Of a stretch of 13,974 nucleotides of DNA, positions 7,951 to 13,974 are shown piece by piece. Each line of letters starts with the position of its first letter. Position 1 is the stretch's first letter. The translations under genes were made by a program, and so were the position numbers. This DNA is from Clostridiales bacterium (GTDB taxonomy: Bacteria; Bacillota; Clostridia; Christensenellales; Aristaeellaceae). Where the stretch lies: positions 1 to 13,974 of the forward strand of contig SFHU01000076.1 of NCBI GenBank assembly GCA_004555535.1, read 5' to 3'. Under the pieces are notes generated by a model. The model made no database searches. It saw nothing but the letters and a program-made list of their open reading frames with translations, and was not told the origin of the DNA.

Positions 7951-7978
7951 GCTATTTCCGGGCCGGCGCGCATACCTT
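7951..7978 (+). promoter_or_regulatory. Possible sigma-E sporulation promoter before yabP
   Basis: GCTATTT (7951-7957) and CATACCTT (7971-7978) have a 13-base spacer, 19 bases before the yabP ATG. The downstream element matches six of eight positions of the sigma-E -10 (CATACAAT); the upstream element is a weak match. yabP and yabQ are sigma-E genes in Bacillus subtilis, which raises the prior. This is inference from a partial match. Confidence 0.35.
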
Positions 7979-8032
7979 ATCGTCGGGAGGCGATGCCATG
8001 GAGACGGAAATGGCGAGGGCCGGCGCGCATAC
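7960..8032 (+). repeat. 16-bp direct repeat around the yabP start
   Basis: GGGCCGGCGCGCATAC occurs at 7960-7975 and again, identical, at 8017-8032, 57 bases apart. The first copy is intergenic and holds the CATAC of the possible sigma-E -10. The second is coding in yabP and encodes the residues around Arg7 to Thr12. Confidence 0.85.
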
Positions 8033-8291
8033 GCTGTCGCTGGAGGGAAGGTCGCGCGCGAGCCTGACGGGCGTCATGGCCGTGAGCTGCTTCAACGAGC
8101 AGGAGGTCGTCCTGCAGACCTCCGAGGGCGAGGTGGCCCTGCTGGGCGAGGGGCTGCACATCGAGCAGCTCAGCCTGGAGGACGGGAAGCTCGGCGTCAC
8201 GGGGGAGATCACAGCCATCGAATACAGCGCGCCGGCGCGCAAGCGCGAACGCCGCGGGCTCTTCGGAAGGCGGCAGCGCCGTGACGGTTGA
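7998..8291 (+). CDS. yabP: Sporulation protein YabP
   Basis: 97 residues, starting at an ATG seven bases after GGGAGG. Residues 11-77 follow the YabP family closely: HTLSLEGRSRASLTGV, then FNEQEVVLQTSEGEVALLGEGLHIEQLSLEDGKLGVTGEI-type alternating strands (quoted in part), ending in AIEYSA. The tail after residue 78 is very basic (RKRERRGLFGRRQRR). The family is a small beta-rich protein made in the mother cell under sigma-E in B. subtilis and conserved in spore formers. Its molecular role is unclear. The stop overlaps the yabQ start by 11 bases, so the two are translationally coupled. The gene usually upstream (rqcP/S4-domain yabO or hup) is absent; a solute-binding protein gene takes its place. 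Confidence 0.93.
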   Translation: METEMARAGAHTLSLEGRSRASLTGVMAVSCFNEQEVVLQTSEGEVALLGEGLHIEQLSLEDGKLGVTGEITAIEYSAPARKRERRGLFGRRQRRDG

Positions 8292-8598
8292 GCAGCAGCT
8301 CCGGGCGCTGGGGGTGATGACCGCCGCCGGATGCGGCCTGGGCGCGCTGTTTGACGCCATGACCCTGCTGCGGCACGCGCTTTCGGCGGGACGGCTGCTG
8401 ACCGGTCTGATGGATCTGCTCTTCGGCGTGTGCTGCGCGCTGTGCGTCATCGTATCGGGACTGGCGCTGCGGATCGATCCATACAGGCTGTATGTATTTG
8501 CCGGTCTGGCGCTGGGGATGGGGCTGTATGGCATAACAATGGGAACACTTGTTCGCATTGTCCAAAGGCGCGTGCTGTTTTTTGTCAAAAAAAGTTGA
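8281..8598 (+). CDS. yabQ: Spore cortex biosynthesis protein YabQ
   Basis: 105 residues from a GTG start that overlaps the end of yabP by 11 bases, with an AAGG-type site about ten bases upstream. Three hydrophobic segments are visible near residues 6-28, 40-62 and 68-93. The pattern EQQLRALGVMTAAGCGLGALFD, then MDLLFGVCCAL, then LRIDPYRLYVFAGLALGMGLY (described in parts) is that of the YabQ family, which is required for cortex formation in B. subtilis and localises to the forespore outer membrane. The protein is shorter than the Bacillus member (about 210 residues), as in many clostridia. It is called by the family pattern and by its constant place between yabP and divIC. The last codons form the left arm of a perfect inverted repeat. 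Confidence 0.88.
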   Translation: MTVEQQLRALGVMTAAGCGLGALFDAMTLLRHALSAGRLLTGLMDLLFGVCCALCVIVSGLALRIDPYRLYVFAGLALGMGLYGITMGTLVRIVQRRVLFFVKKS

Positions 8599-8615
8599 AA
8601 ACTGACAAAAAACAG
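8575..8615 (+). repeat. Perfect 13-bp inverted repeat across the yabQ stop codon
   Basis: CTGTTTTTTGTCA (8575-8587) and its exact reverse complement TGACAAAAAACAG (8603-8615) flank a 15-base A-rich spacer (8588-8602) holding the yabQ stop. It stands out by A+T content. It could be an operator before the divIC-like gene, or an mRNA stem-loop. It is not a standard terminator: the stem is A/T-rich and no T-run follows it on the plus strand. Confidence 0.8.
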
Positions 8616-8702
8616 GGAATCGCAGGCAGGAAAAATGCGACTGAAGAAGAATTAGAGACCTATTCTATCAGAAATTCCGACGTCGCATGGAGGGCAGCTC
8701 CC

Positions 8703-9050
8703 GTGAACAGGTCCGCCAAAAAGAAAAAACTTCGCGTCCGGCCCTTCCGGGTATTTGCAATTTTGCTGGGCGTGGGCATGGTGGCGCTTCTGGCGCAGTT
8801 TCCGCAGAAGGCCGTCAGCCTCGAGCGCCAGCGGCAGCAGCTTTCCGATGCGGCTGAGGCGTATTATGACGCCCAGTCCCGCAACAATCAGCTGACGGCG
8901 GAGTTGGCCAGCGTCGACACCAGCGACTTCATCGAGAAGACGGCGCGCCGGCTTTACGACTACTGCTGGTACGGCGAGACGATCTATGAGGTCGCTAACC
9001 TCGAGCAGATCGGGGAGGAGCCGGAATTCGAGGTCTACGGGGAGGACTGA
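8703..9050 (+). CDS. divIC: DivIC/FtsB-like septum formation initiator protein
   Basis: 115 residues from GTG 8703, chosen because GGAGG lies nine bases upstream and no in-frame ATG precedes the conserved part; the open frame continues 5' into yabQ. The architecture is that of DivIC/FtsB: a very basic cytoplasmic N-terminus (RSAKKKKLRVR), one membrane helix near residues 15-33, a coiled-coil region near 38-70 rich in Gln, Glu and Leu, and the family's C-terminal motif DFIEKTARRLYDY followed by YGETIYEV (74-97). In bacilli DivIC forms the FtsL-DivIC-DivIB complex at the division site. The place after yabPQ is the one divIC holds in most Firmicutes. A 104-base gap separates it from yabQ, unlike the coupled yabP-yabQ junction, so it may have its own promoter for vegetative expression, though I see only a poor candidate (GCGACT, 18 bases, TATTCT). 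Confidence 0.85.
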   Translation: MNRSAKKKKLRVRPFRVFAILLGVGMVALLAQFPQKAVSLERQRQQLSDAAEAYYDAQSRNNQLTAELASVDTSDFIEKTARRLYDYCWYGETIYEVANLEQIGEEPEFEVYGED

Positions 9051-9098
9051 CGTGCCGGGCGGCGGCATTCAAAAGCGGATAGAGCGGAGGGGAGCGGC

Positions 9099-9998
9099 AT
9101 GGATCAGCTGGCCTGTATCGGGATTGGTTCCAACGCGATTCGACTTCTGATTGCCCGCGTGGAGGGCGGACGTCTGTGCGCCGTTCGCCGGGAGCGCCGC
9201 GGCACGCGCCTGTTCGCAGGCCTTGTCGGCGGCATGCTGACGCAGCAAAGTATACAATCTTCCGTGGAGGCTGTCGCGGAGCTGGCCAGGCTGGCGCGCG
9301 AGAGCGGAGCGCGGGAGATTTTTGTTTTTGCCACGAGCGCCGTGCGCGACGCGCAGAACGGCCCGGCATTCACGGAGCGGGCGGAGGCGGCCAGCGGCAC
9401 GCGCGTGGAGATCATCTCCGGCGAGGAGGAGGCCGTGCTCTCCTACATCGGCGCGAGCGGGGGCGGCTCCTGCGGGGTCATCGACATCGGCGGCGGCTCG
9501 ACGGAGTTCACGCTGGGCGAGGGGAACGACATCCTTAGCGCAGTCAGCCTGCAGATGGGCGCCGTGCGCATGAACGCCCTGCAGCCCATCGAAAGCCGGG
9601 CGGATTACCGGGCGACCGTCGAGCGCTGTCAGGCGCTGATCGCGCGCGACGCGCAGGCGCTGCTCCGCCTGCCGAAAAGGGAGAGCTGGGTCGGCGTGGG
9701 TGGCACGATGACAACCCTCGGGGCGATGGAGCGGCGCGTGGCGCTGTTCAGCATGGGCGAGTGCGAGGGCATGAGCATGACGCTTTGCGAGGTCAGCGCG
9801 TGGGGCGACCGGCTGGCGGCGCTCTCCATCCCGCAGCGGCGCAGGTTCGTCGGGCTGATGCCCCAGCGCGCGGACATCATCCCCAGCGGTGTCGCGATCC
9901 TCGAGGCGGCGATGCGCAGCTTCGGCATCACGGCCATGACGCTCTCGGCGCATGGCAACATGGACGGCTATCTCAAGCGGCGCTTCGGCTGCTGTTGA
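9099..9998 (+). CDS. Ppx/GppA-family phosphatase-like protein, first conserved Asp replaced
   Basis: 299 residues from an ATG preceded by GGAGGGGAG. This is the length of the short, two-lobe Ppx/GppA proteins common in Firmicutes. Landmarks of the actin-like ASKHA fold: phosphate-1 loop IGIGSNAIRLLI (7-18), ATSAVRDA (78-85), VEIISGEEEA (103-112), phosphate-2 loop IDIGGGSTEF (128-137), VGVGGTMTTL (about 203-212), and LSAHGNMDGYL near the C-terminus. Family members hydrolyse polyphosphate or (p)ppGpp. The loop normally reads DIGSNS, and Gly8 here replaces the conserved Asp; the usual GLREG end is GNMDG. Activity may thus differ. The catalytic Glu region (ISGEEEA) and phosphate-2 Asp are kept. 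It lies 48 bases after the divIC-like gene, probably in the same transcript, which ends at the terminator at 10016-10069. Confidence 0.88.
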   Translation: MDQLACIGIGSNAIRLLIARVEGGRLCAVRRERRGTRLFAGLVGGMLTQQSIQSSVEAVAELARLARESGAREIFVFATSAVRDAQNGPAFTERAEAASGTRVEIISGEEEAVLSYIGASGGGSCGVIDIGGGSTEFTLGEGNDILSAVSLQMGAVRMNALQPIESRADYRATVERCQALIARDAQALLRLPKRESWVGVGGTMTTLGAMERRVALFSMGECEGMSMTLCEVSAWGDRLAALSIPQRRRFVGLMPQRADIIPSGVAILEAAMRSFGITAMTLSAHGNMDGYLKRRFGCC

Positions 9999-10015
9999 GC
10001 CAGGCGCATCATGTT

Positions 10016-10069
10016 CTCTGCGGCGTTTCCGGGCATTTCGGGAGACGACGCAGAGTTTGTTTTTTTTTC
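10016..10069 (+). terminator. Strong intrinsic terminator after the Ppx/GppA gene
   Basis: The arms 10016-10030 (CTCTGCGGCGTTTCC) and 10041-10055 (GGAGACGACGCAGAG) pair over 15 positions with one G-A mismatch and one G-T pair, with a ten-base loop. TTTGTTTTTTTTT follows at once. It separates the sporulation/division transcript from the histidine operon. Confidence 0.9.
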
Positions 10070-10071
10070 TC

Positions 10072-10100
10072 TTGACTTTAGCACGCTAACGTGGTAATAT
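10072..10100 (+). promoter_or_regulatory. Promoter of the yerC-his operon
   Basis: TTGACT (10072-10077), a 17-base spacer and TAATAT (10095-10100), with TGG just before the -10 (extended -10). It lies 35 bases before the yerC ATG and directly after the terminator. It is the best promoter match in the window. Confidence 0.8.
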
Positions 10101-10111
10101 AGCAGCACGTT
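10078..10111 (+). promoter_or_regulatory. Candidate operator for YerC (histidine-responsive repressor)
   Basis: A 20-bp imperfect palindrome at 10078-10097 (TTAGCACG-CTAA-CGTGGTAA, 8 of 10 positions pairing) fills the promoter spacer and touches the -10. A third half-site, CACGTT at 10106-10111, forms AACGTG-N12-CACGTT with the 10088-10093 arm, bracketing the -10. A protein bound here would block RNA polymerase. The gene just downstream encodes a TrpR-family protein, so autorepression of the operon is the natural reading; this is inference. Confidence 0.55.
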
Positions 10112-10134
10112 CACGCAATGACGAGGTGAAAGAA

Positions 10135-10440
10135 ATGGGACTCAGACACAGCGAGCAGACCGACGCGCTGTTCCGGTCGATCCTTGCGCTCACGAGCGTC
10201 GAGGAATGCTACGCCTATTTTGAGGATTTGTGCACGATGAAGGAGGTCCGCGACCTCTCGCAGCGGCTGGAGATCGCGCGTCTGCTCGACGAGGGCAGCT
10301 CGTATCAGCAGGCCGCATCGCTGACGGGCGTCAGCTCGGCGACGATTGGCCGGGTGAAGCGCTGCCTTGACTATGGCACCGGCGGGTACAGGATGATCCT
10401 GGGCAGGATGAAGGAGGCGGATGCGCGTGATGACGGATGA
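10135..10440 (+). CDS. yerC: TrpR-family regulator YerC/YecD
   Basis: 101 residues. ATG 10135 is chosen because GAGGTGA lies at the right distance; a GTG at 10126 is part of that site. The sequence matches the TrpR-related YerC/YecD family along its length: an N-terminal helical part (TDALFRSILALTSVEECYAYFEDLC, in two pieces), TMKEVRDLSQRLEIARLLDEG (about 34-54), then the helix-turn-helix SYQQAASLTGVSSATIGRVKRCL (about 56-78) and GTGGYRMIL. It should bind DNA as an all-helical dimer like TrpR. It is the first gene of a histidine operon, overlapping hisZ. Comparative work, as I recall it, proposed such proteins as histidine-biosynthesis repressors (HisR). The palindrome in its promoter suits that role, with histidine as the likely co-repressor; neither has been shown here. 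Confidence 0.88.
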   Translation: MGLRHSEQTDALFRSILALTSVEECYAYFEDLCTMKEVRDLSQRLEIARLLDEGSSYQQAASLTGVSSATIGRVKRCLDYGTGGYRMILGRMKEADARDDG

Positions 10441-11527
10441 GCTCAGGCCGGACGAGCGCGTTTCCATCGCGCTGCGGCGGCTCTACCGCGCCTATGGCTA
10501 CCGGCCCTACAAGGTCAACAAGTTCGAGGAATACGAGCTCTACATGCGCAACAAGAGCTTTTTGACCAGCGAGCAGATTCTCGCCTTCTGCGACACCGAC
10601 GGGAGGCTGATGGCGCTCAAGCCGGACGTGACGCTCTCTGTCGTCAAGAACACGAGGGACAGCGATGGGCCGCTCAAGCTCTTCTATTCGGAAAACGTCT
10701 ACCGCGTGCCGCGGGCGGGCTACGGCTTCTGCGAGATCATGCAGACGGGCGTCGAGCTGATTGGCCGGGTGGACGCCTACGCGATGGGCGAGGTGCTGAT
10801 GCTGGCGGCCCGGAGCCTCGCGGCGGTCAGCGGCGAATACGCGCTGGACATCGCGGATCTGAACATCACGGAGGGCATCCTCTCCGGCGAGCCGCTGGGC
10901 GACGGGGAGAAGAGCGAGCTGCTTGCCCTCATCAGCCAGAAGAACCTGCACGGTCTGATGGCGCTGTGCGACAGGCTGAGCGTGAGCGACGCGGCGCGCG
11001 GCTGGCTTTCGGCGCTGATCACGGAATACGGCCCGCTGCGCGAGACGCTGCCGCGCTTTGAGGCGCTGGGCCTGCCCGATGCCTGCCGGCGCGGGCTTGA
11101 CGACCTGCGCGCCGTCTGCGGCATGCTGGAGGCGTTTGGCATCGGGCGGGTCAACCTCGATTTCTCGGTTGTCAACGACATGAATTACTACAACGGCCTC
11201 GTGTTCAGCGGATTCATCGACGGCGTCGCCTCGGCGGTGCTTTCCGGAGGACGCTATGACAGGCTGATGGAGAAGATGGGGCGCGCGAGCGAGGCCGTCG
11301 GCTTTGCGGTGTATCTCGATCAGCTCGAGCGGGTTGCCAAGCGGGCGCAGGAGCCGGATGTCGACACGCTGCTGCTCTACGACAGCGACGATCAGGCGCA
11401 GGAGGCCGCCCGGGCGGCGCAGGCGCTCATCGCGCGGGGCGAGCGCGTGCGCGTGCAGCGCGGCGCGGCTGTGGGGCTGCGGTGCCGCCGGGTGATCCGG
11501 CTGGGCGAAGGGGGCGGCGAGCAGTGA
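10421..11527 (+). CDS. hisZ: ATP phosphoribosyltransferase regulatory subunit HisZ
   Basis: HisZ is a histidyl-tRNA synthetase paralogue that does not charge tRNA; it completes the short HisG to form the first enzyme of histidine synthesis. The 368 residues show the class II synthetase core: YKVNKFEEYELY (30-41), LMALKPDVTLSVVKN (63-77), motif-2-like LFYSENVYR (87-95), and the HisA-like region DMNYYNGLVFSGFID (253-267) with SGGRYDRL (275-282). Residues after about 305 (DTLLLYDSDDQAQEAA) resemble a shortened anticodon-binding domain. The start is uncertain: ATG 10421 is three bases from GGAGG, GTG 10427 nine, ATG 10430 twelve. All overlap the yerC end (20 to 11 bases), so translation is coupled. 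The stop overlaps the hisG GTG by four bases. Confidence 0.9.
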   Translation: MRVMTDELRPDERVSIALRRLYRAYGYRPYKVNKFEEYELYMRNKSFLTSEQILAFCDTDGRLMALKPDVTLSVVKNTRDSDGPLKLFYSENVYRVPRAGYGFCEIMQTGVELIGRVDAYAMGEVLMLAARSLAAVSGEYALDIADLNITEGILSGEPLGDGEKSELLALISQKNLHGLMALCDRLSVSDAARGWLSALITEYGPLRETLPRFEALGLPDACRRGLDDLRAVCGMLEAFGIGRVNLDFSVVNDMNYYNGLVFSGFIDGVASAVLSGGRYDRLMEKMGRASEAVGFAVYLDQLERVAKRAQEPDVDTLLLYDSDDQAQEAARAAQALIARGERVRVQRGAAVGLRCRRVIRLGEGGGEQ

Positions 11528-12156
11528 AAATGATGAACATCGCGCTGCCCAAGGGGCGGCTGGGCGACAAGGCCTACGGCGTGCTGGAGCGCGCGGGCTA
11601 CGCCTGCCCGGCGCTCAGGGAGGACAGCCGCCAGCTCACGTTTGTCAATGAAGAGGCGGGCGTGCGCTATTTCCTCGTCAAGCCTGCGGACGTCGCCATC
11701 TACGTCGAGCGCGGCGCGGCGGATATCGGCATTGCGGGCAAGGACATCCTGCTCGAGTATGCGCCGGACGTCTATGAGCTGCTCGACCTGAATATGGGCC
11801 GCTGCCGGATGTGCGTCGCTGGGCCGAAGGACTTTGACGACGACCATGCGCATACGCTGCGCGTGGCGACCAAGTTCCCGCGCATCGCGGCGCGGCATTT
11901 CAGCGCGAGGAGCCGGGAGATCGAGCTGATCCACCTGAACGGCTCCATCGAGCTGGCGCCGGTCGTCGGGCTGTCGGATGTGATCGTCGATATCGTGGAG
12001 ACCGGCGCGACGCTGCGGGAAAACGGCCTGGCCGTGCTCGAGGAGATCGTGCCCATCAGCGCGCGGCTGATCGCCAACAAGGCGTCCTTCAAATTCAAGC
12101 GCGAGGAGATTCGCGCGCTCGCGGAGCGCACGCAGAAGAGCCTCGCGGTCAGATGA
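11524..12156 (+). CDS. hisG: ATP phosphoribosyltransferase, short form (HisG)
   Basis: HisG condenses ATP with PRPP to phosphoribosyl-ATP, the committed and feedback-regulated step of histidine synthesis. Starting at GTG 11524 the protein has 210 residues, the length of the short form that lacks the C-terminal regulatory domain and needs HisZ, which is encoded just upstream. ATG 11530 or 11533 are possible starts. Visible landmarks: MNIALPKGRLG at the N-terminus, GAADIGIAGKDIL (65-77), and the PRPP-binding stretch ELAPVVGLSDVIVDIV (133-148) with ETGATLRENGL (149-159). The GTG overlaps the hisZ stop (GTGA), and AAGGGGG lies nine bases upstream. An 18-base gap separates it from hisD. Confidence 0.95.
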   Translation: MKMMNIALPKGRLGDKAYGVLERAGYACPALREDSRQLTFVNEEAGVRYFLVKPADVAIYVERGAADIGIAGKDILLEYAPDVYELLDLNMGRCRMCVAGPKDFDDDHAHTLRVATKFPRIAARHFSARSREIELIHLNGSIELAPVVGLSDVIVDIVETGATLRENGLAVLEEIVPISARLIANKASFKFKREEIRALAERTQKSLAVR

Positions 12157-12174
12157 AACAGGGGAGAGAGGAAC

Positions 12175-13452
12175 ATGAGGATACTCAGTTATGCGCAGGC
12201 GGATCCCTCGGAGCTGCTCATGCGCGCGCAGCAGCCCGCGGACGTCGGCGAGCGGGTCAGGGCGATCATCGAGGATGTCGCTTCGCGCGGAGACGCGGCG
12301 CTGCTTGACTACGCGGAGCGCTTTGACGGCGCGAAGCTCACGTCCCTGGAGGTGACGGCGCAGGAGCTTGACGCGGCGCTGGCCTCGATTGACCCGGCGC
12401 TGCGCGGGGCGATGGAGACGGCGGCTGCGAACATCCGCGCGTTCCACAGCGCGCAGCTGCGCGAGGGCTTCTGCCTGCGCGGTGCGGACGGCGTCTATAT
12501 GGGCCAGAAGATCACGCCGATCGAGAAGGTCGGCCTCTACATCCCGGGCGGCACGGCGAGCTACCCCTCGACGGTGTTCATGAACGCGATTCCCGCGAAG
12601 CTCGCCGGATGCAGCGAGATCGTGATGGTCTCCCCGCCGGGGCGGGACGGCACGATTGCCGCGCCGATCCTCGCGGCGGCAAGGCTGGCGGGCGTCACGC
12701 GCGTGTTCCGCGCGGGCGGCGCGCAGGCCGTCGCCGCGTTGGCCTACGGCACGCAGACCGTTCCGCGGGTCGACAAGATCGTCGGGCCGGGCAACGCCTA
12801 TGTCGCCGAGGCGAAGCGGCAGGTCTTCGGGCGCGTCGCGATCGACATGATCGCCGGGCCCAGCGAGATCCTTGTCGTCGCCGACGGGAAGAGCAACCCC
12901 GCCTGGGTGGCGGCGGATCTGCTCAGCCAGGCCGAGCATGACCGCCTGGCCGCCGCCGTGCTCGTCACGGACAGCATGGCGCTGGCGCAGGCCGTGAGCG
13001 CGGAGGTTGAGCGCCAGCTTGCGCTGCTGCCGCGCGAGGCGATTGCGCGCGCGTCGATTGAAAACGCCGGCAAGATCCTCGTGACGGACGACCTGCATGA
13101 GGCGATCCGCGCGGCGAACGCGCTCGCGCCGGAGCATCTGGAGCTGTGCGTCGACGATCCGGAGGCCTACCTTCCGGAGGTCAAAAACGTCGGCAGCGTC
13201 TTCATGGGGCGCTGGTGCCCGGAATCGCTGGGCGATTATCTGGCCGGGCCGAACCACACGCTGCCCACAAGCGGCACGGCGAGGTTCTCAAGCCCGTTGG
13301 GCGTCGAGGATTTCATCAAGAAGACGCAGTACACCTATTACACACAGGCCGCGCTGGGCAGGGTGACGGACGAAATCGCCGTCTTTGCCCGCGCGGAGGG
13401 ACTGGAGGCGCACGCACGCGCGGCGCTGGTGAGAACGAAGGGGATGCCGTGA
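12175..13452 (+). CDS. hisD: Histidinol dehydrogenase (HisD)
   Basis: HisD oxidises L-histidinol to histidine in two NAD-dependent steps, the end of the pathway. The 425 residues are full length. The residues known from the E. coli enzyme are present with a 6-7 residue offset: zinc ligands Gln252 and His255 (SQAEHD), Asp354 (SLGDY) and His413 (EAHARA), and the catalytic pair Glu320-His321 (APEHLEL). The signatures YIPGGTASYPSTV (122-134), GPGNAYVAEAK (204-214), DMIAGPSEILVVAD (224-237) and GPNHTLPTSGTARF (358-371) are intact, so the enzyme should be active. A GGAGAGAGGA site precedes the ATG. Its stop overlaps the hisC start (GTGA). Placed after hisZG and before hisC, as in many clostridial his operons. 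Confidence 0.97.
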   Translation: MRILSYAQADPSELLMRAQQPADVGERVRAIIEDVASRGDAALLDYAERFDGAKLTSLEVTAQELDAALASIDPALRGAMETAAANIRAFHSAQLREGFCLRGADGVYMGQKITPIEKVGLYIPGGTASYPSTVFMNAIPAKLAGCSEIVMVSPPGRDGTIAAPILAAARLAGVTRVFRAGGAQAVAALAYGTQTVPRVDKIVGPGNAYVAEAKRQVFGRVAIDMIAGPSEILVVADGKSNPAWVAADLLSQAEHDRLAAAVLVTDSMALAQAVSAEVERQLALLPREAIARASIENAGKILVTDDLHEAIRAANALAPEHLELCVDDPEAYLPEVKNVGSVFMGRWCPESLGDYLAGPNHTLPTSGTARFSSPLGVEDFIKKTQYTYYTQAALGRVTDEIAVFARAEGLEAHARAALVRTKGMP

Positions 13453-13974
13453 GCAGGTTTTTGATGGAGGCGCACCGGGAGCTGCCCGCCTATGTGCCCG
13501 GCGAGCACGCGGAGGATGGGCGCCTGATCCGCCTGAATACGAATGAATCGCCGTATCCGCCGCCGCCCGCCGTGCAGCAGGCCATTGCGCGGGAGGCCGC
13601 GAATCTGGGCTATTACAACGATCCCGACTGCGCGGCGCTGCGCCGGGCGCTTGCCGGGCTCTACGGCGTCGCGCCGGAAAACGTCATCTGCGGCAACGGG
13701 TCGGACGAGCTGCTGTATTTGGCCTTCATGGCCTTTGCCGACGCGCGCCACCCGATCGTCATGCCGGACATCACCTACAGCTATTATGATCTCTTCGCCG
13801 CGGCGCTGGGCATTCCGATCGAGCGCATTCCGCTGGAGGCGGACTTTTCCGTCGATCCCGGACGCTATGCCGGGCTGGGAAAGATGATCGTGCTCGCCAA
13901 TCCGAACGCGCCGACGGGCCTGGCGCTTTCGCCGGGGGACATTGCGCCCATCTGCGCGGGCAATCCCGACAGCG
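13449..13974 (+). CDS. hisC: Histidinol-phosphate aminotransferase (HisC), 3' end beyond the right edge
   Basis: The first 175 residues of a fold-type I, PLP-dependent aminotransferase are visible; the PLP lysine lies beyond the edge. GTG 13449 overlaps the hisD stop and has AAGGGG nearby; ATG 13464 is an alternative. The opening SRFLMEAHRELPAYVPGEH and IRLNTNESPYPPPP (27-40) is the HisC pattern. YYNDPDCAALRRALA (55-69), CGNGSDELLYLAF (81-93, the phosphate-cup region), PDITYSYYDLF (106-116, aromatic stacking region) and VLANPNAPTG (148-157, with the PLP-contacting Asn) follow at standard spacing. The enzyme converts imidazole acetol phosphate to histidinol phosphate. With hisZGD just upstream the assignment is firm, although relatives in this family (Cobalamin-type CobD, aromatic aminotransferases) share the motifs. 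Confidence 0.92.
   Translation, partial: MSRFLMEAHRELPAYVPGEHAEDGRLIRLNTNESPYPPPPAVQQAIAREAANLGYYNDPDCAALRRALAGLYGVAPENVICGNGSDELLYLAFMAFADARHPIVMPDITYSYYDLFAAALGIPIERIPLEADFSVDPGRYAGLGKMIVLANPNAPTGLALSPGDIAPICAGNPDS

Noticed and set aside
6429..7973. Minus-strand open frame of 514 codons over the solute-binding protein gene
   Set aside because: Same pattern of low-complexity basic composition, no ribosome binding site, and the plus strand has a clear signal peptide, promoter and family pattern.
8661..8666. TATTCT as a -10 for a promoter of the divIC-like gene
   Set aside because: The only upstream partner is GCGACT at 18 bases, a poor match, so I did not list it as a promoter.
11392..13257. 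Minus-strand open frame of 621 codons over hisG and hisD
   Set aside because: Antisense to enzymes with intact catalytic residues; composition (Arg, Asp, His, Gln) and lack of motifs mark it as a shadow frame.

Overview
The window is G+C-rich and reads as chromosome of an endospore-forming Firmicute, most likely a high-G+C member of the Clostridia. The spore genes yabP and yabQ sit next to a divIC-type gene, the his operon uses a short HisG with HisZ, and a TrpR-family YerC gene leads that operon. I cannot name the species. Genes are tightly packed, most have clear GGAGG-type ribosome binding sites, and no stretch over 300 bases lacks a gene. I saw no tRNA, rRNA, insertion sequence, CRISPR array or phage gene.

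Layout. (1) 1-3560, minus strand: an apparent three-gene operon read leftward, with a cytoplasmic-looking beta-lactamase-fold serine hydrolase, a class I SAM methyltransferase, and a GT-C type membrane glycosyltransferase cut by the left edge. (2) 3561-3769: a divergent promoter region. (3) 3770-5290, plus: a Wzx/MOP-type polysaccharide flippase. (4) 5354-6313, minus and convergent to the flippase: an RmlD-like protein of the extended short-chain dehydrogenase fold that has lost its recognisable cofactor and catalytic motifs. (5) 6465-7946, plus and divergent from (4): a secreted extracellular solute-binding protein with no permease beside it. (6) 7998-9998, plus: yabP, yabQ, a divIC-like gene and a Ppx/GppA-family gene. 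(7) 10016-10100: a strong intrinsic terminator followed by a promoter with a palindrome between its -35 and -10. (8) 10135 to the right edge, plus: yerC, hisZ, hisG, hisD and a partial hisC, with overlapping or closely spaced junctions.

How they fit together. The left half looks like a surface-glycan or envelope neighbourhood (GT-C enzyme, flippase, sugar-nucleotide-reductase relative). The middle is a sporulation and division block. The right half is a histidine biosynthesis operon carrying its own probable repressor as first gene. No wholly new system is evident. The observations most worth following are the degenerate RmlD-like gene, the candidate YerC/histidine operator, a perfect 13-bp inverted repeat at the end of yabQ, and a Ppx/GppA protein lacking its first conserved Asp.
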